Origin: Setoptus koraiensis
Lineage: Eukaryota > Arthropoda
NCBI GenBank assembly: GCA_048013815.1
Contig: CM106586.1
Location: 11,098,001-11,162,000 of the forward strand
Direction of reading: 5' to 3'
Length of the DNA stretch: 64,000 bases
Of the stretch, positions 23,422 through 35,464 are shown piece by piece. The stretch's first letter is position 1. Each line of letters opens with the position of its first letter. The position numbers were made by a program, and so were the translations under genes. The notes below the pieces were generated by a model. That model was given only the letters and a program-made list of their open reading frames with translations, was not told where the DNA came from and did not search any database.

Positions 23422-25163
23422 TACACCAACACACACCAACACAACGCACCAGCACACCAACAACACACTGCGAGTGACCGACAAAGCCCAAATAGAATGT
23501 TTATGCTTATTTGTATGGAATAATTTCGCGAAGGGTACAGCAGTGGAAGAACAGAGAAAAGAAGCAGCATCATCGCGTTCGAATTTCGAACCCCGAACCC
23601 CGAACGTTGAAAAAGAAACTTGTTGCTGTTAGCGCCGCTGGTTATGCCCAGAGATTGTGTGCTCAAGCATATAGCGGACATTGGAACTTTTTATAGCTTC
23701 TACAGGCAGATGCATCTTCTCTCTGTCTTTTTTATCTCCTGGTGCGTACTGCTGCGCGAATACGTGCACGTACTATATTTATCTACTGCTCTATTGATGG
23801 ATCCATGCGCGTACTGGCATCTCTCGTGCTCGTTGCTGCCCCAATACATAGATGCGAGTGTCATTAGGTCTGGTCTTTTTTAATCTCAATACACACACAC
23901 AAACGCATTGGTTCGTTTGTATTTATCGCCAGATATTGCCGTTGCCACATATACGACCCATAAACGATGGAGGTGTTCCCATTTTCTCGAGTATGTTTAC
24001 TCTAGTCTGCAATTGGATTTTTATCGACAATTCAAACATCGCCATAGCGACCACGAATAGTTGTTTGGTGGCAGCAGTTGAGTTGCTGGAAAACTAGAAA
24101 AACTTTGCTTGTCGAGAGATGAACGAGCGTTTGAAAAGGACACCCTTGTTGCTGGACTGTGTCTTTTGCCCACAGAGGGCGCCCCGTCCTGTAGGCTTCG
24201 GTCACCTGAACGATTAGGCATGGCTTACCTGGCACTCGAACCACCGTCATGAGTCTGCATCACGAAGTGGCTTCTCGAACTTTTTCGCTCTCCTGACCAG
24301 CCCATTCAATCGCAACACGCCAGCATTAGTTTGGGTTGAAGTTCAGCGAGTGATAGCAAGTGGCCGGCAGCAGCATCAGCATCAGCGAAGGTCCTTGGTT
24401 TTTATTGCTACCTTCTCATGTGTGCCTATCTTTCTAAACCTGTCCGCCAGTTGCTTCCATGTTTGAGTCGGCCATTTCAAGGCGACTCGGATCAATGTGC
24501 CGGCAACAACTCTGCCCGGGTGTGTGTGTGTGTGTGTTCACAATGAGACAACAAGTGTGTATGTGTATGTGTCTGACTCAGAGACTCACGAACACAAGAC
24601 GAACGAGCTCGATGTGCTGTTGTGGTTGCTCTGACGCTGGCCAGAGAAAGTAGCCAATACAAAGTTCATTCTCTCAGCTATAATCACTCTAAAAGTAGTA
24701 GAATGTGAGTGTGATTGATCTGTCTAGACTCTGGCGAAACGAATGGTTGTAAGTGAACAGACAGCGAGGAAAGCGTCTAGAGACAGTGAGCCTCACTGAC
24801 AGTGAGGAAAGTGTATGCGGACAGCGAGAGATCCTGTTTCATTGACACCTACAATGCGTGGCCAGCGAGAAATAACAAACAGAGCACAACAACAAGTGCA
24901 AATGGGACAGTATTGTGATTGTGAACTTGAACTTGACAGAGAGCGAGCGAGATCACCGAGCGACTTGCCAGTTCCGACTCGATCGATCCCATTGACAAGG
25001 AGCTGGTGCAAGGCTCCACAAGCTGGCCAGGGTATTATTAGTTGCGTGTGTGCGATTGCGACAAGAGGGCGAGATATTGTTTTGCGACTAGGATTGTTAC
25101 TTTGCATATTGTTGCTAACGACGCTGCTCACACCTTTTGCCGCCATGATGCAGCAAATAATGA

Positions 25164-25250
25164 TGATCGGATATGGCGACAAGCGTTTCCGATCATCATT
25201 ATCCGCGTCAGACGCAAGCAATCGGAAACACTTGTCGCCATATCCGATCA
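25164..25250. repeat. Long hairpin, 30-bp arms
   Basis: Arms 25164-25193 and 25221-25250 are inverted copies with one mismatch; the 27-base loop contains a further small inverted repeat (GCGTC...GACGC). No transposon terminal motif or target duplication was recognised. Confidence 0.85.
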
Positions 25251-25369
25251 CTATTTGCAATTCAATGATTGGAGCGAATTACTTAATCACACAATTATTA
25301 TCTCAATAGTTGCCGGGGCAAACTTAACAGCGACACGACGATGAGCAGCAACGACAGGTAGTCGTTGTT

Positions 25370-25400
<31 letters not shown>
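25370..25400. repeat. (ACG)n trinucleotide repeat
   Basis: About ten ACG units, uninterrupted. Confidence 0.9.
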
Positions 25401-26575
25401 TGAATTCAAACGAAAAGCAGTGCTGAGTCACAATTTGCAAAAATAAAAGAAATCGCTTACAACACTGTACACTGTGGCGCGATACAGGTGAGCATTGTTG
25501 AGCGTTGCAGCATTTGAAAAGTCGCTGCAACTCACGCAGCACGCGCACTTGTTGGATGATCTTGTCAGCGATCGTTGCTCTCTCGTTGCTCTCACAGGTA
25601 CAGCCTGTAAATGTGTTGTGTCAACTTGACGCTGTTGGGCTACCCTTTTACCACAAGCTTATTATGCCAGACAAACGTGTGTTATCGCACTCCCATGAAC
25701 TTACCATGAGCCATGAAATTATTATTATCGTTGGCGGCTCAGACAGCTTCATGTTACTCACTACCTGTATTTATCCTGATATGTGTATGTGTGGCTGCCG
25801 TCATCATGACTATGGTTGACGTACGACTTTGTCAGGCATCCAGCTTTTGCGCTCCGAGGCAATGTAATGAGTTTTTTCCATTGACTCTCACACTCGCCTG
25901 CCCGCCATGTAGACGGGCTGCCGATGCAACAGGTAGAGACAGCAGCCTCGCATTGGGCAGCCTCGCATTGGGCAGCCTCACATTAGGCACCAGGGCAGCT
26001 GAGGCAGTGGGCAGGTGACGGGCACACTTGGGCAGGCTTTTTGATTCTTTTTCGAGCGCGGGCCTCGAAGACTCTTCGATGAAGAGCTGACACAGGCGCT
26101 TGTTTATTGATATTCGTTGATAGTTGGCCATGGCGCGATATCATGATGGCAAGAAGAGAGGGCCCGACAACACTCATTCGAGGCTATCTTCGAACGAGTG
26201 CAGCACAAGGACATGTCGCAATTAGGGCATCCAAAGAAGCAGAAACGTTCTCTGAGAAATCAGTGTCTTTCATCACTGGTCAAAATTTACTTTCGTCTTA
26301 AACTAGTGCCATGTGCCTCGGCACAAACTGCACAAGTGGCAACTATTCGGGAACGCCGATTTGGTTGCACTCGTCAACAATTATAGAGCACATATTTGCC
26401 ATAGCCAAGTAATTACAAAACGTCGCTACATGTGCAGCTTGTCACTTGTGCTGTGTCACTTGAGATTCCTTGAGCATTTTCTTCTCATCCATTATCTCCC
26501 AGAAGCGCTTTTGACCACATTGAGCTGGCCTCGCTCGAACAGCTTGTTTGCAATGTTATCCACCGCAAGATTGGA

Positions 26576-26616
26576 GACCCACACATGACTCATATCATAT
26601 GAGTCATATGTGGGTC
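26576..26616. repeat. 41-bp near-perfect palindrome
   Basis: Twenty-base arms around a single central base, one mismatched pair. The right half is followed by another ATATGATATGAG copy. Confidence 0.85.
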
Positions 26617-27673
26617 TTATATGATATGAGTGTCGCGTATTTTCTGCAAGATCTTGTTTCCGGCAGCTTGAGAGGCAACGTTACCAAGGTTGACACCTTG
26701 CCTGTATCTGGGGCCGGAATATAATGTCTATTCTATTGCACAATCAAGTTGCGATTGCATCCATTGAAGAAGCGTTTTTGACTGGTTGAAAAATATGGGG
26801 ATCAACCTTTCATTGGTTATTCGCATCTTTCGAGGACCGGATAAAGGTGCGAACTGACTGTAAGAAGCAACTTAACCATAGTAAGACGAGACCTGTAACT
26901 CGACGGATGTCCTGGTAGATGGGTACTTCCGACTTTCGGCTTCAAAGCACCCTGGAATACCCTAATGTACCCAATATGCTGAACTGTGGGTCTGCTGGGA
27001 ACGAATAATCTTCGCTCTTCCGGGACTCGAACGGGTATCAGGACACAACACTCTACCCGAAAATACCCAAATTGGGGTATGTTGTCTTTGCGAACGAGCC
27101 ACGGTATAGGACAATAACGACTAAAAATATACTAGAAGACTAGACTAAAATATAAGCCAGACCAAATAAACAAACAGACAAACACCCTCGCACATCCAAC
27201 TCCTAGCCGGGCATTGAGAGATTGCTCCCTGGGAGAGCCCCACGTCTCCCGTTCCTCCCGTTGCCGCACCACTTATGGCCCACAAGTTATGGGTACACCC
27301 TCGGCTTGGCTGTGCATTTTTGTGCGCCCGCCGCGCTCCTGGCGGAGAAAGAAGCAACTGCGTGCGCTTTTGCCAACGGACCATCGAACTGCAATGATTG
27401 GAGGTACCAGGCGGTCGGCCGGCCTGCCAAAAGGATGCTGTCGCCCTATAGGCAAGTGTGTGATGTAGCAAACTTTGAACAGAATGCGCTCGCAAAAGAG
27501 GGAAAACACAATATGGTGACCGCGCCTAATAACACTCTTGGTTGGGGGGGGGGGAGGCGCAACTAGCGCTCTAATGAGCGTAAAAAGTTTTACTGCGACC
27601 ATAACTATTAGTTTAGTGCTGCCGCTGCTGCTGTTGCCGCCGCTGTGAGTGTATGTGCACTGGATTGTGAGCC

Positions 27674-27695
27674 TGTGTGTGTGTGTGTGTGTGTG
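27674..27695. repeat. (TG)n microsatellite
   Basis: Eleven TG dinucleotides; a run of ten or more G lies upstream at about 27543-27553. Confidence 0.9.
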
Positions 27696-29181
27696 CGCAC
27701 TGTAGCAGCTAGAGTCGAGCATGTGTGTGTGGCAATGGCAATGAGTTGCGAAGAAGGGAAAGAAAGTTAAATAGGGACTACGCTCTCTCTTGTAGAGCAC
27801 CAGTAGTGCGAGCAGTAGTACAAAAAAGGGGGCGGCAACACACGACGGAGGTAAGCGAGGGAAATAGCAACAGACTTGAGCCCCTTGCAGCTTATATAAC
27901 GTGGTTGTGCTCCGGTGTACCCTTCTAGATGCCATTGCCCCGTGGCCTCATGAGAGTGTAATTCTGCCATGGGGTGCCTCCATCAAGTTGTTGCATCGCT
28001 GCTGGCCCAGCCACGGCGCCCTCGGCCGTGCTGTTTGAGAGGTGGCTTGCGAATGCCACGAAAGCACAGAGTGTTCGAAAGCGCGCAAATGTGCGCCTGC
28101 AAACACTATCGGACACATATCCGACACACTGACGTTCACGTCATGCGGCCGAAGCCGAGCAGCCGAACGCTCTGTGCCGGCGCGCCGCACACGGCTCCCT
28201 CCGGCCCGAGCATTTGATCAGGGCACCCTATACGTGGATGAGCACCGACAACCTCTCTCACAGTGCCAGGCTGCTGCTTCGTTGTGTTACACTATATAAT
28301 CAGCTTTAATTTGAGCCATCATCACGCACACATGCACGACGTACGGCCGCCTATAGGAGCCGTGCAAATGCGGCCAGCGGCAAATGCTGGTGCGGTGCGG
28401 TGCGGTGCGGCGTGGTGCTTGTAAGCTCGAGTTAACGCACATATAGGCTGTATGAGCCGGGCACAATTGGCCAGTGTGCGGCACAAAAGCACAGAGCGTG
28501 AAGTCTGATGTCGGTTACCGGCGGGTCGCGTACATGGCAGCCTGCTCAGTGTGCGGTTGATCAGTACACGATAATCGAAGCAGTGTGTGCGCTGATACAC
28601 AAAATGTGCCTACCTAGCACGCGCTATGCATTGTAGAAAATGCACCGTGGACACGACAGCGTGGCTTCCACAGTGCCGTGCGAGCGACTTGATCTTTACA
28701 GCCTATAGATTCGATTTTTCTACAGTATTTCTCAGTACGTCAGTCAGTGCGAGCAAAGTGTGCATACGTTGATTTTTGCTGCTTTACACACTGGATGCCA
28801 TTCGGTGCACATGCTGTGCAGTGCACACAAGCACAGAAGGTACAACGGCTGTTTGCGTGCACCGTGTTGCAGGTCACACTCAACAGCAGCATTTGGCCTG
28901 CTGCTGCAAGCACAAAAGCACACCAGTTTACACTGTGTGCGTATAGGGTGCACTTTTGAAGGTGCTCAGGACAAACAGTGCAAGTTGTACAAGTTTCCCG
29001 TATCACCGTGTACATGTATGGGTGCATAGTGTGCAGTCTGTTTGTACAGTAGGCTTGTGTGGCGCAAGCAGCACTGTGAGAGTGAGTGCATCTCTGTCCG
29101 TGCGTCCTATGGCGTGCCTTTGCAGCGTATGTGTGTGCGTGCCTAAATGTGCGCTCGAATGATCGCTAGTGCACACTAATC

Positions 29182-29224
29182 TGCCTGCCTGGCTGGCTGG
29201 CTGGCTGGCTGACTGACTGACTGC
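29182..29224. repeat. CTGC/CTGG/CTGA tetranucleotide tract
   Basis: Tetranucleotide tract in which CTGC changes to CTGG and then to CTGA along its length. Confidence 0.85.
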
Positions 29225-29499
29225 TGTATAATGTTGTTGCTGCCCCCTCCCCCCCGCGCTCGCTGTGTCTCTCTCTCCTCCCTGATGTCGCTTTAGTTCG
29301 CTAGCTGCATTCATTCCTTTCTATTCATCTCAATTCGCCGAAGATTATTCTTCTTTCTTCTCATTCTTCTTGCATTGCTCCTCTACCACTGCACATCAAT
29401 GCTATAGCACTGCACAAGCCTCCACTGTTGCTGCGGCTGCTTCCTCAACACCGCCGCTGCTGCTGCTATGCGAGTTATATGTCTGCACATTGTCTGCAG

Positions 29500-30823
29500 T
29501 GTGCAAGTTTACGAGCTTGGGTGAGTGTTAGTGTAAGCGTTAGTGTGTGTATGTGAGCAAGACAATGTAATATATTCATCGTCGTCAAGCAATGGGGATT
29601 CAATAAATATATACTATAGCTCAAACATATATTTATATATTATGTCTAGCTAATCATAGATATATATACACTACACACATTATATATATATATATATCGA
29701 AATATATATATATATATAGAAATATAATTACTTCCACCACAACATCCAGCAGCCACAAGATCTTCCAAAATCATCATCAGCCAACAACAATTCCAAATAC
29801 CAAGCCAATTCATTATTACACTCACACAAACTCTCATACACACATCAACAGCAACTCAGACAGCCACACCGACAGGCAATATGATAGACCAAATCCAATT
29901 AGAGAACGAATCAAATGCGATAATAATAATAAATTTTCATGAGAAAGAAAGAAAAAACAAAATTCCTTGATAATTGATAAATAATCATTTATATTATTAA
30001 TACTATCAATCGATATATGCAGACATATCATTGAATAATAAGAGCATACATACATATTAATAAAATATATGTATTTCGTGTGTGTCAATGTATATATAAC
30101 GTAAAATAGATTAATATTATTACTGAGGCCAAGGTGGATAAAGAGAGAGGCCTGATAAAACAACGACCCACCTGACAACCAAATACAAAACTAATATCAT
30201 TTGAGAAAAAGGCAACACCATCGTTTATGTAGAGGAATAGTTCTTTCTATCTACTTTATTTCACTTTTCTTCAATTCAAATGATAGTAGCAACATATATA
30301 TGCAAACAACTATAGCAAGTCAACATAACATAAATTATTATAACCAATAATAATACTAATAAGAATAATAATAATTAACAAAATTATTACAATAATAACG
30401 AACTAATAATCCCGATAATACTCAAATACACCCTCAAGTTATACATACCTCAATTCAGGCAGGCACACATACGTAGACGCTGAATTTACCTTGTATACCA
30501 AATATTAGTTCAATTATTATTATTAAACTATTTATGAATAGATAGGTTTCACATAGAACGACATCTTTAGGTCACATTCGCACAATAACATCAACTGTAA
30601 CACTCGTAATAGTATTAATACTGAAAATAAATTTCAACTGTAGTGGTATATTGATATCTATAGTGTGACAGCAACAACTGCAACTTAAGACGTGGTACAA
30701 ATATGATTTAGTAATGTAATTAGAAGTAACGACAAATGCAAGCTAATATATTACAAAAAACATACATCATCTATCGAACATATTATTACTATTCATTAGA
30801 AAATAATAATATCACCATTAATT
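29500..30823. other. AT-rich region upstream of the ZSWIM gene
   Basis: Very AT-rich DNA with TA dinucleotide runs around 29630-29725. It should hold the promoter or leader of the ZSWIM gene. A plausible splice acceptor (pyrimidine-rich stretch then TTAG at 30796-30799) sits 24 bp before the start codon, so the 5' leader may be spliced from further upstream; no donor was identified. Confidence 0.4.
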
Positions 30824-33800
30824 ATGCACGTGGACGTTTGCCAGTCAGGCAATGGCACAAACCCCAACTCAAATCGTCATCGTCAACAGTATCAGTATAA
30901 TACAATACAACCACCGGTGGCAACATCACAACCTCCACTACCTAACCACCATGTGACACATGGTCAAAACAATGGCGGCCCTAGTGGTAATGGTGCCGCT
31001 AATTCACAACCACACCAACCTCTTCTAGCGCTTCACCAAAACTTCAACCAGCTATTGTCTCCGTTTCACAATCATCACCATCATCCCCATCTACCTCACC
31101 ACCACCACCATCATCACCATCATCCCCATCACCACCACCATAGGAGGAACCTTGGTGGTACGGATCAAACAAATTCGTCCACATCGAGCTCTGTTGCACA
31201 AAATAATCCGAATAAACAACACAAGAGCAGGCACCATCAACCAGTTTTCCAGCCAGATACACTACTAGATTTGAGCGCCAGAATTGTTGCCTTGAACATA
31301 CCCTTTCAAACAATAGAAGAGAAATATGAGAGGATACCAGAACCTGTACAAAGAAAAATTATCTTCTGGTCATTCCCTAGGAATGAAGATGACATTAAAA
31401 TGTACTCATCTTTGTCCAGTGAGTCTTCCTCTACGTCCAATTCGATTGGTAACAATTCCACCGCAACTACAACCACCACCTCCAACAACAATATTAACAA
31501 CAATAGTAATAGTAGCACTAACAACAATAATGCAAATTCACCTGTTATTCACAATAACAATGAGGCCTCTAACCAAAATTCAAACAATAGTAACTCTGGC
31601 AACAATGGCAATAATAATTCAACCAATAGACAAACCAACCAACAGCGCCTACCATTCTATAAGGGTCTAAAACTTTGCGAAAATGGAAGCGTCTTTGATG
31701 TCCTCCAGGTAGGATTCCACCTCAGTGGATGTATTAATCTTAAGACATACGGGTCATCTAGACATGGAGCAAACAGGAGTAACTTCACTAGTTTGAATTC
31801 TGCGAGCGGGAACAGTAATCAAACCAGCAACTCAAGCACAGGTTCTGAAAGTCAGAATGATCTCTTCGTGAAAAGTTATCGTGTATCCGTTACTTTTGAT
31901 CGATGCAAAATTATCTCTGTTTCCTGCACATGCGATTCGAGGGACATTTTTTGGTGCGAACATGTGGTAGCACTGATAATTTACAGAATTCGCAACCCAA
32001 AATCTATTGATCTCAGGGTTCCTATATCGGAGACTCTACTACAACTTGACAGACAACAGTTGCAGAAGCTGTTACAGTATATCATAGCAGAACATCACGC
32101 TGAGGTTATACCAACTGCACAGAGGCTTGCAGATGAAATCAGCCAGTCTGTATCCACCATCAACAAGATACAAGGTGCCCCTGATCCCACAGCCGGAGCA
32201 GGTGCTGATGACGAGCACATATGGCATCTGGATGAAAATCAAGTTAGTGAGAGGGTACGCTCTTATCTAAACTCCATCAATTCCAACTCCAAGGATACTG
32301 CTAAGCATATCAATGATATAATTGCATTGTTTGACAAAGTCAAAGAAATGTTAAGGGCCAAGGACTCGAATGGGCCAAGGATGCTTAGACTTATTACCGA
32401 ACAATTCCTCAACGGAAGTACGCGGAACGATAAGTGTAGACCTCTTTGGGATCAACTTGTTTCGCTTTGGGTTGTTGTCATATTGAATCCTCACAGTGAT
32501 CAGTCGGAGAGAAAGAAGTTCAAAAACTTACTCATCGATTGGTCTCATTTACCCAAATGTCCACAAGAGGATGTTGAATTTCGTTCTACAACCAATTATA
32601 GTACTGGAGTAAAAAGGAAAGCGTCGGAGTTGTCGGATGACGAGGATGCGGACGAAAGCATATACATGAACTGTCCATACTATGCTACTTTCAATCACAA
32701 TAATAACTTTCCTGCTCACATGTCCACCCACAATCATCGCTCCTCCTCTAATCCAGGCAATTACCTGATGCGTTCTTATCAGAACCACATGCTACCTCCA
32801 TCGTTCCCGCATTATTTGTACCCTCACTTACTTCAGATGGCACCCAATTGTGACAATTCCTTTTGTGGCTATCATCCAGGTTTCTCAAAAAATAGAGATT
32901 GTCATCATCATACTCATCATGATCCCACCTACACATCATATGCCAAATCACGCTTGCCACCATACAATTTATCGTGCAACCATCCTGGGAGACTTCCGTC
33001 TTACAATCCATCATTCCGATCCAATAACGTCCCTAGATCGGATGCAGCTCCATACTCGGGTCTACACAACCAGCCAAGATCCGCAAATTCTAGTAACTCT
33101 GGAAACCCTCCTCCTGCAGAGATTCACTCAGGGCCTAAAACTATTTTTCAAAGAGCTATCGATGTGAGCGATTTATCTTGGAACGATCCTCATTTAAGAT
33201 TGATATTAGAAAGTGACGAACCATCGGAACCAGATACTTATAAAATGCACTTGTTCGATTACAGAGGTTATCCACTTTGGCTTGAGCCTGTACCTGTTGC
33301 TTGTGCTCGTGTGGAGGCATTAAAATCTCATGGGTACAAGCAGCAATCTCTTAGACTGGCAGTTTCGATTGTAAGAACATTGAAACGTCATCAAGAGCAT
33401 TGGGAAGTTTGCGGCGGAAACTGCAACTCGGCTCTCGGTGAGTCGATAATGTGCAATTTAGAAGGCTGGCTAGGACATCCTTTTGATCCAATTGGTTCTC
33501 TATTTGATACACTCGTGGAAGCTTCAAGAACTTCTAACAAGGAGATCTCTGAACCTTGTTGCGATACGACAAGATGCTCTTGTATGTTTGGATTGAATAT
33601 GCCACATCCATTTGCTAGCCTTCAGGGAGCTCTGATGTTCCCTGACTTGTCTTCAACCTTTGATCATTATCCGCATCCATTCGATTTACCCAACTTTTCT
33701 ACAAGCTCAACTACGCAGTCAAGTTCTACCTCTGGCAGACGTCTTCTGAATCCTCCATCAAGTACGCTTAAAAACTCACAATATTATCATGTCCCAGTAC

Positions 33801-35464
33801 CCGGATGTCGTTATCAAAAAGATAGTTATCTCACACTCGCTATAGATGCCGCTTTGATAGCCTTGGGCCAACATCGGGCCATGCCATCAAATGGTGGAGC
33901 ACACGAGAAAGCGATAAGGCAAGAGAAAAATCTCATAACTAAACTTCAAGAGATTGAAGTTGAAACTGATCCCATCTTGACCGATGTTCTGAAACGACAG
34001 GTCGGTTTCATCCTTAATGGAGGACCGTACGCTAGCTCTTGCTGTAGCCCCATTACGGATCCTGCACCTCTTCATAAATATGCGCTTTACCTGTTCAACA
34101 CTTTGATTGGAAAAGATCCCAGACTTGCTTATCAGGTTGGAATATATGCACTGAAGATACCGGTACCGGCCGAAGATAATAACAATGAAGTTTTCGTCAA
34201 TGGTAATATGAACAATGGCCAGCTACCCCTTGTACAGCGTTCAATTAACTATGCTCATATACAGGCAGAACAACTAGCTTTAGCTGAGGGTATGCTCAAA
34301 ACTGCTAAAGATGATCGACCGAACAATTGTCTGAAAGACGTTTACGATGCCGCAATCGAAAACATTAGGATTCCAGCAAATCTATTCAAGCTGGCCAAAG
34401 CAGCTTCCAGCGCTGCTGTGCAATGTAACCCTGCAAGCAAATACCCGTCATTACAGAAGACATCATTCAAATTAGGCCAGCACGTACTGAAGATGACCAT
34501 GGCACCAACAGCAGCCAACGCTAAGACTAGACGCGATGTATTACAATCTATTGTCAAATGGGCCGTCGCATTGGGCTTTGAGGATACAATAAAATTTTTA
34601 CATTCGTGGCCTGATTATCTAGTGGCTCATGAGGCTGTTACTATGGTATCCAAGGAGCCTTTCACAACCCAAACTCAAATGCATCTCTCTCGAGAACAAC
34701 GACTCATGTTAGACAGCAAGATCAGAGATCTAGCTGTTGAGTGCGTGGAAAGAGACCCCTCTCAATGCGCCTTAGATGCCTTGAAATTGTGTGAACATGA
34801 CAAGACTAAATTTCAACAGGCATACAACCTCGTTATCGAGGCCGGAAAGAATAAAGAAATGGGCTCTGCTCAATTAATAGCAGTTGCAAGTTACCTGGAT
34901 AAGAAGCAACAGACACCGGAGGCTTACGAGATCGCATTAGTAGCAATAGAAAGTATGGTGATACCGTTCAATGTCGACAGTAGCGCCTCTTTCAGCGAAA
35001 TAGACACCACATGCGAGCTCGCTAGATCTATGGACGGTTTTGATAAGCTTATACCTATTCTGATAAACAATGTTCATTGTGCTCCAGTGCTGTCAGAAAT
35101 TTACAAGAGGTACAGGCCTGTTGCTGTTGATCTGAATTCTATCTACAATGGCGATGGGCATCATCAACCCGCCGATTACAGACGTAGATGTCTCACTAAT
35201 AAATATCATGCTGAGCAGAAATTATGGGAAACACTATTGCAGGCAGCTATACGGGCATATGGTCATACAACACAGACAAGATTGGAAAATATATCCCCAA
35301 GGCATTATGCAGAGTTTATCGACTTTTTGGATAAAGCACGACATACTTTTCTCTATGCACATGATGGTCTCGGAAGATTCATGTCTCTCATTCAAGGTAT
35401 CAAGAAGAATTACAAGACAAAAAAGAAGCTTATGGAAAGATTGAAGAATCGCTTTGATATTTAA
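30824..35464 (+). CDS. ZSWIM5: Zinc finger SWIM-domain protein, ZSWIM4/5/6 family
   Basis: A 1546-residue protein in one exon. The conserved N-terminal block at about 145-200 contains RIPEPVQRKIIFWSFPRNE, as in vertebrate ZSWIM4/5/6. The SWIM zinc finger is Cys368-x-Cys370-x7-Cys378-x-His380, followed by ISETLLQLDRQQLQKLLQY, GAPDPTAGA and WHLDENQV blocks, and a C-terminal region ending with NISPRHYAEF and KKKLMERLKNRF. These blocks match the vertebrate family in order. SWIM domains bind zinc and mediate nucleic-acid or protein contacts; the related ZSWIM8 is a Cullin-RING receptor, and whether ZSWIM4/5/6 act likewise is not shown here. Human ZSWIM6 has about 1215 residues; the excess is His-rich (70-110) and Asn-rich (205-275), the latter inserted between conserved blocks. 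One arthropod gene probably corresponds to all three vertebrate paralogues, so the symbol is nominal. Confidence 0.95.
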   Translation: MHVDVCQSGNGTNPNSNRHRQQYQYNTIQPPVATSQPPLPNHHVTHGQNNGGPSGNGAANSQPHQPLLALHQNFNQLLSPFHNHHHHPHLPHHHHHHHHHPHHHHHRRNLGGTDQTNSSTSSSVAQNNPNKQHKSRHHQPVFQPDTLLDLSARIVALNIPFQTIEEKYERIPEPVQRKIIFWSFPRNEDDIKMYSSLSSESSSTSNSIGNNSTATTTTTSNNNINNNSNSSTNNNNANSPVIHNNNEASNQNSNNSNSGNNGNNNSTNRQTNQQRLPFYKGLKLCENGSVFDVLQVGFHLSGCINLKTYGSSRHGANRSNFTSLNSASGNSNQTSNSSTGSESQNDLFVKSYRVSVTFDRCKIISVSCTCDSRDIFWCEHVVALIIYRIRNPKSIDLRVPISETLLQLDRQQLQKLLQYIIAEHHAEVIPTAQRLADEISQSVSTINKIQGAPDPTAGAGADDEHIWHLDENQVSERVRSYLNSINSNSKDTAKHINDIIALFDKVKEMLRAKDSNGPRMLRLITEQFLNGSTRNDKCRPLWDQLVSLWVVVILNPHSDQSERKKFKNLLIDWSHLPKCPQEDVEFRSTTNYSTGVKRKASELSDDEDADESIYMNCPYYATFNHNNNFPAHMSTHNHRSSSNPGNYLMRSYQNHMLPPSFPHYLYPHLLQMAPNCDNSFCGYHPGFSKNRDCHHHTHHDPTYTSYAKSRLPPYNLSCNHPGRLPSYNPSFRSNNVPRSDAAPYSGLHNQPRSANSSNSGNPPPAEIHSGPKTIFQRAIDVSDLSWNDPHLRLILESDEPSEPDTYKMHLFDYRGYPLWLEPVPVACARVEALKSHGYKQQSLRLAVSIVRTLKRHQEHWEVCGGNCNSALGESIMCNLEGWLGHPFDPIGSLFDTLVEASRTSNKEISEPCCDTTRCSCMFGLNMPHPFASLQGALMFPDLSSTFDHYPHPFDLPNFSTSSTTQSSSTSGRRLLNPPSSTLKNSQYYHVPVPGCRYQKDSYLTLAIDAALIALGQHRAMPSNGGAHEKAIRQEKNLITKLQEIEVETDPILTDVLKRQVGFILNGGPYASSCCSPITDPAPLHKYALYLFNTLIGKDPRLAYQVGIYALKIPVPAEDNNNEVFVNGNMNNGQLPLVQRSINYAHIQAEQLALAEGMLKTAKDDRPNNCLKDVYDAAIENIRIPANLFKLAKAASSAAVQCNPASKYPSLQKTSFKLGQHVLKMTMAPTAANAKTRRDVLQSIVKWAVALGFEDTIKFLHSWPDYLVAHEAVTMVSKEPFTTQTQMHLSREQRLMLDSKIRDLAVECVERDPSQCALDALKLCEHDKTKFQQAYNLVIEAGKNKEMGSAQLIAVASYLDKKQQTPEAYEIALVAIESMVIPFNVDSSASFSEIDTTCELARSMDGFDKLIPILINNVHCAPVLSEIYKRYRPVAVDLNSIYNGDGHHQPADYRRRCLTNKYHAEQKLWETLLQAAIRAYGHTTQTRLENISPRHYAEFIDFLDKARHTFLYAHDGLGRFMSLIQGIKKNYKTKKKLMERLKNRFDI

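Larger units (their letters stand above)
22500..29500. other. Gene-poor block 2, no supported gene
   Basis: About 7 kb of G+C-richer DNA with simple repeats, hairpins and many short open frames on both strands, none resembling a protein family. Sub-regions use different short words: GGGTA/TACCC at about 26920-27080 and GTGCA/TGCAC at about 28600-29180. The longest frame (27273-27935, minus) crosses CA and polyG tracts and looks accidental. Confidence 0.6.

Noticed and set aside
26990-27070. tRNA-like B-box (GTTCGAGTC on the minus strand)
   Set aside because: Spacing to any A-box is too short and no cloverleaf can be drawn; possibly a worn SINE, but unsupported.
27273-27935. 220-codon minus-strand frame
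   Set aside because: Runs through a TG repeat and a polyG tract; no recognisable domain.
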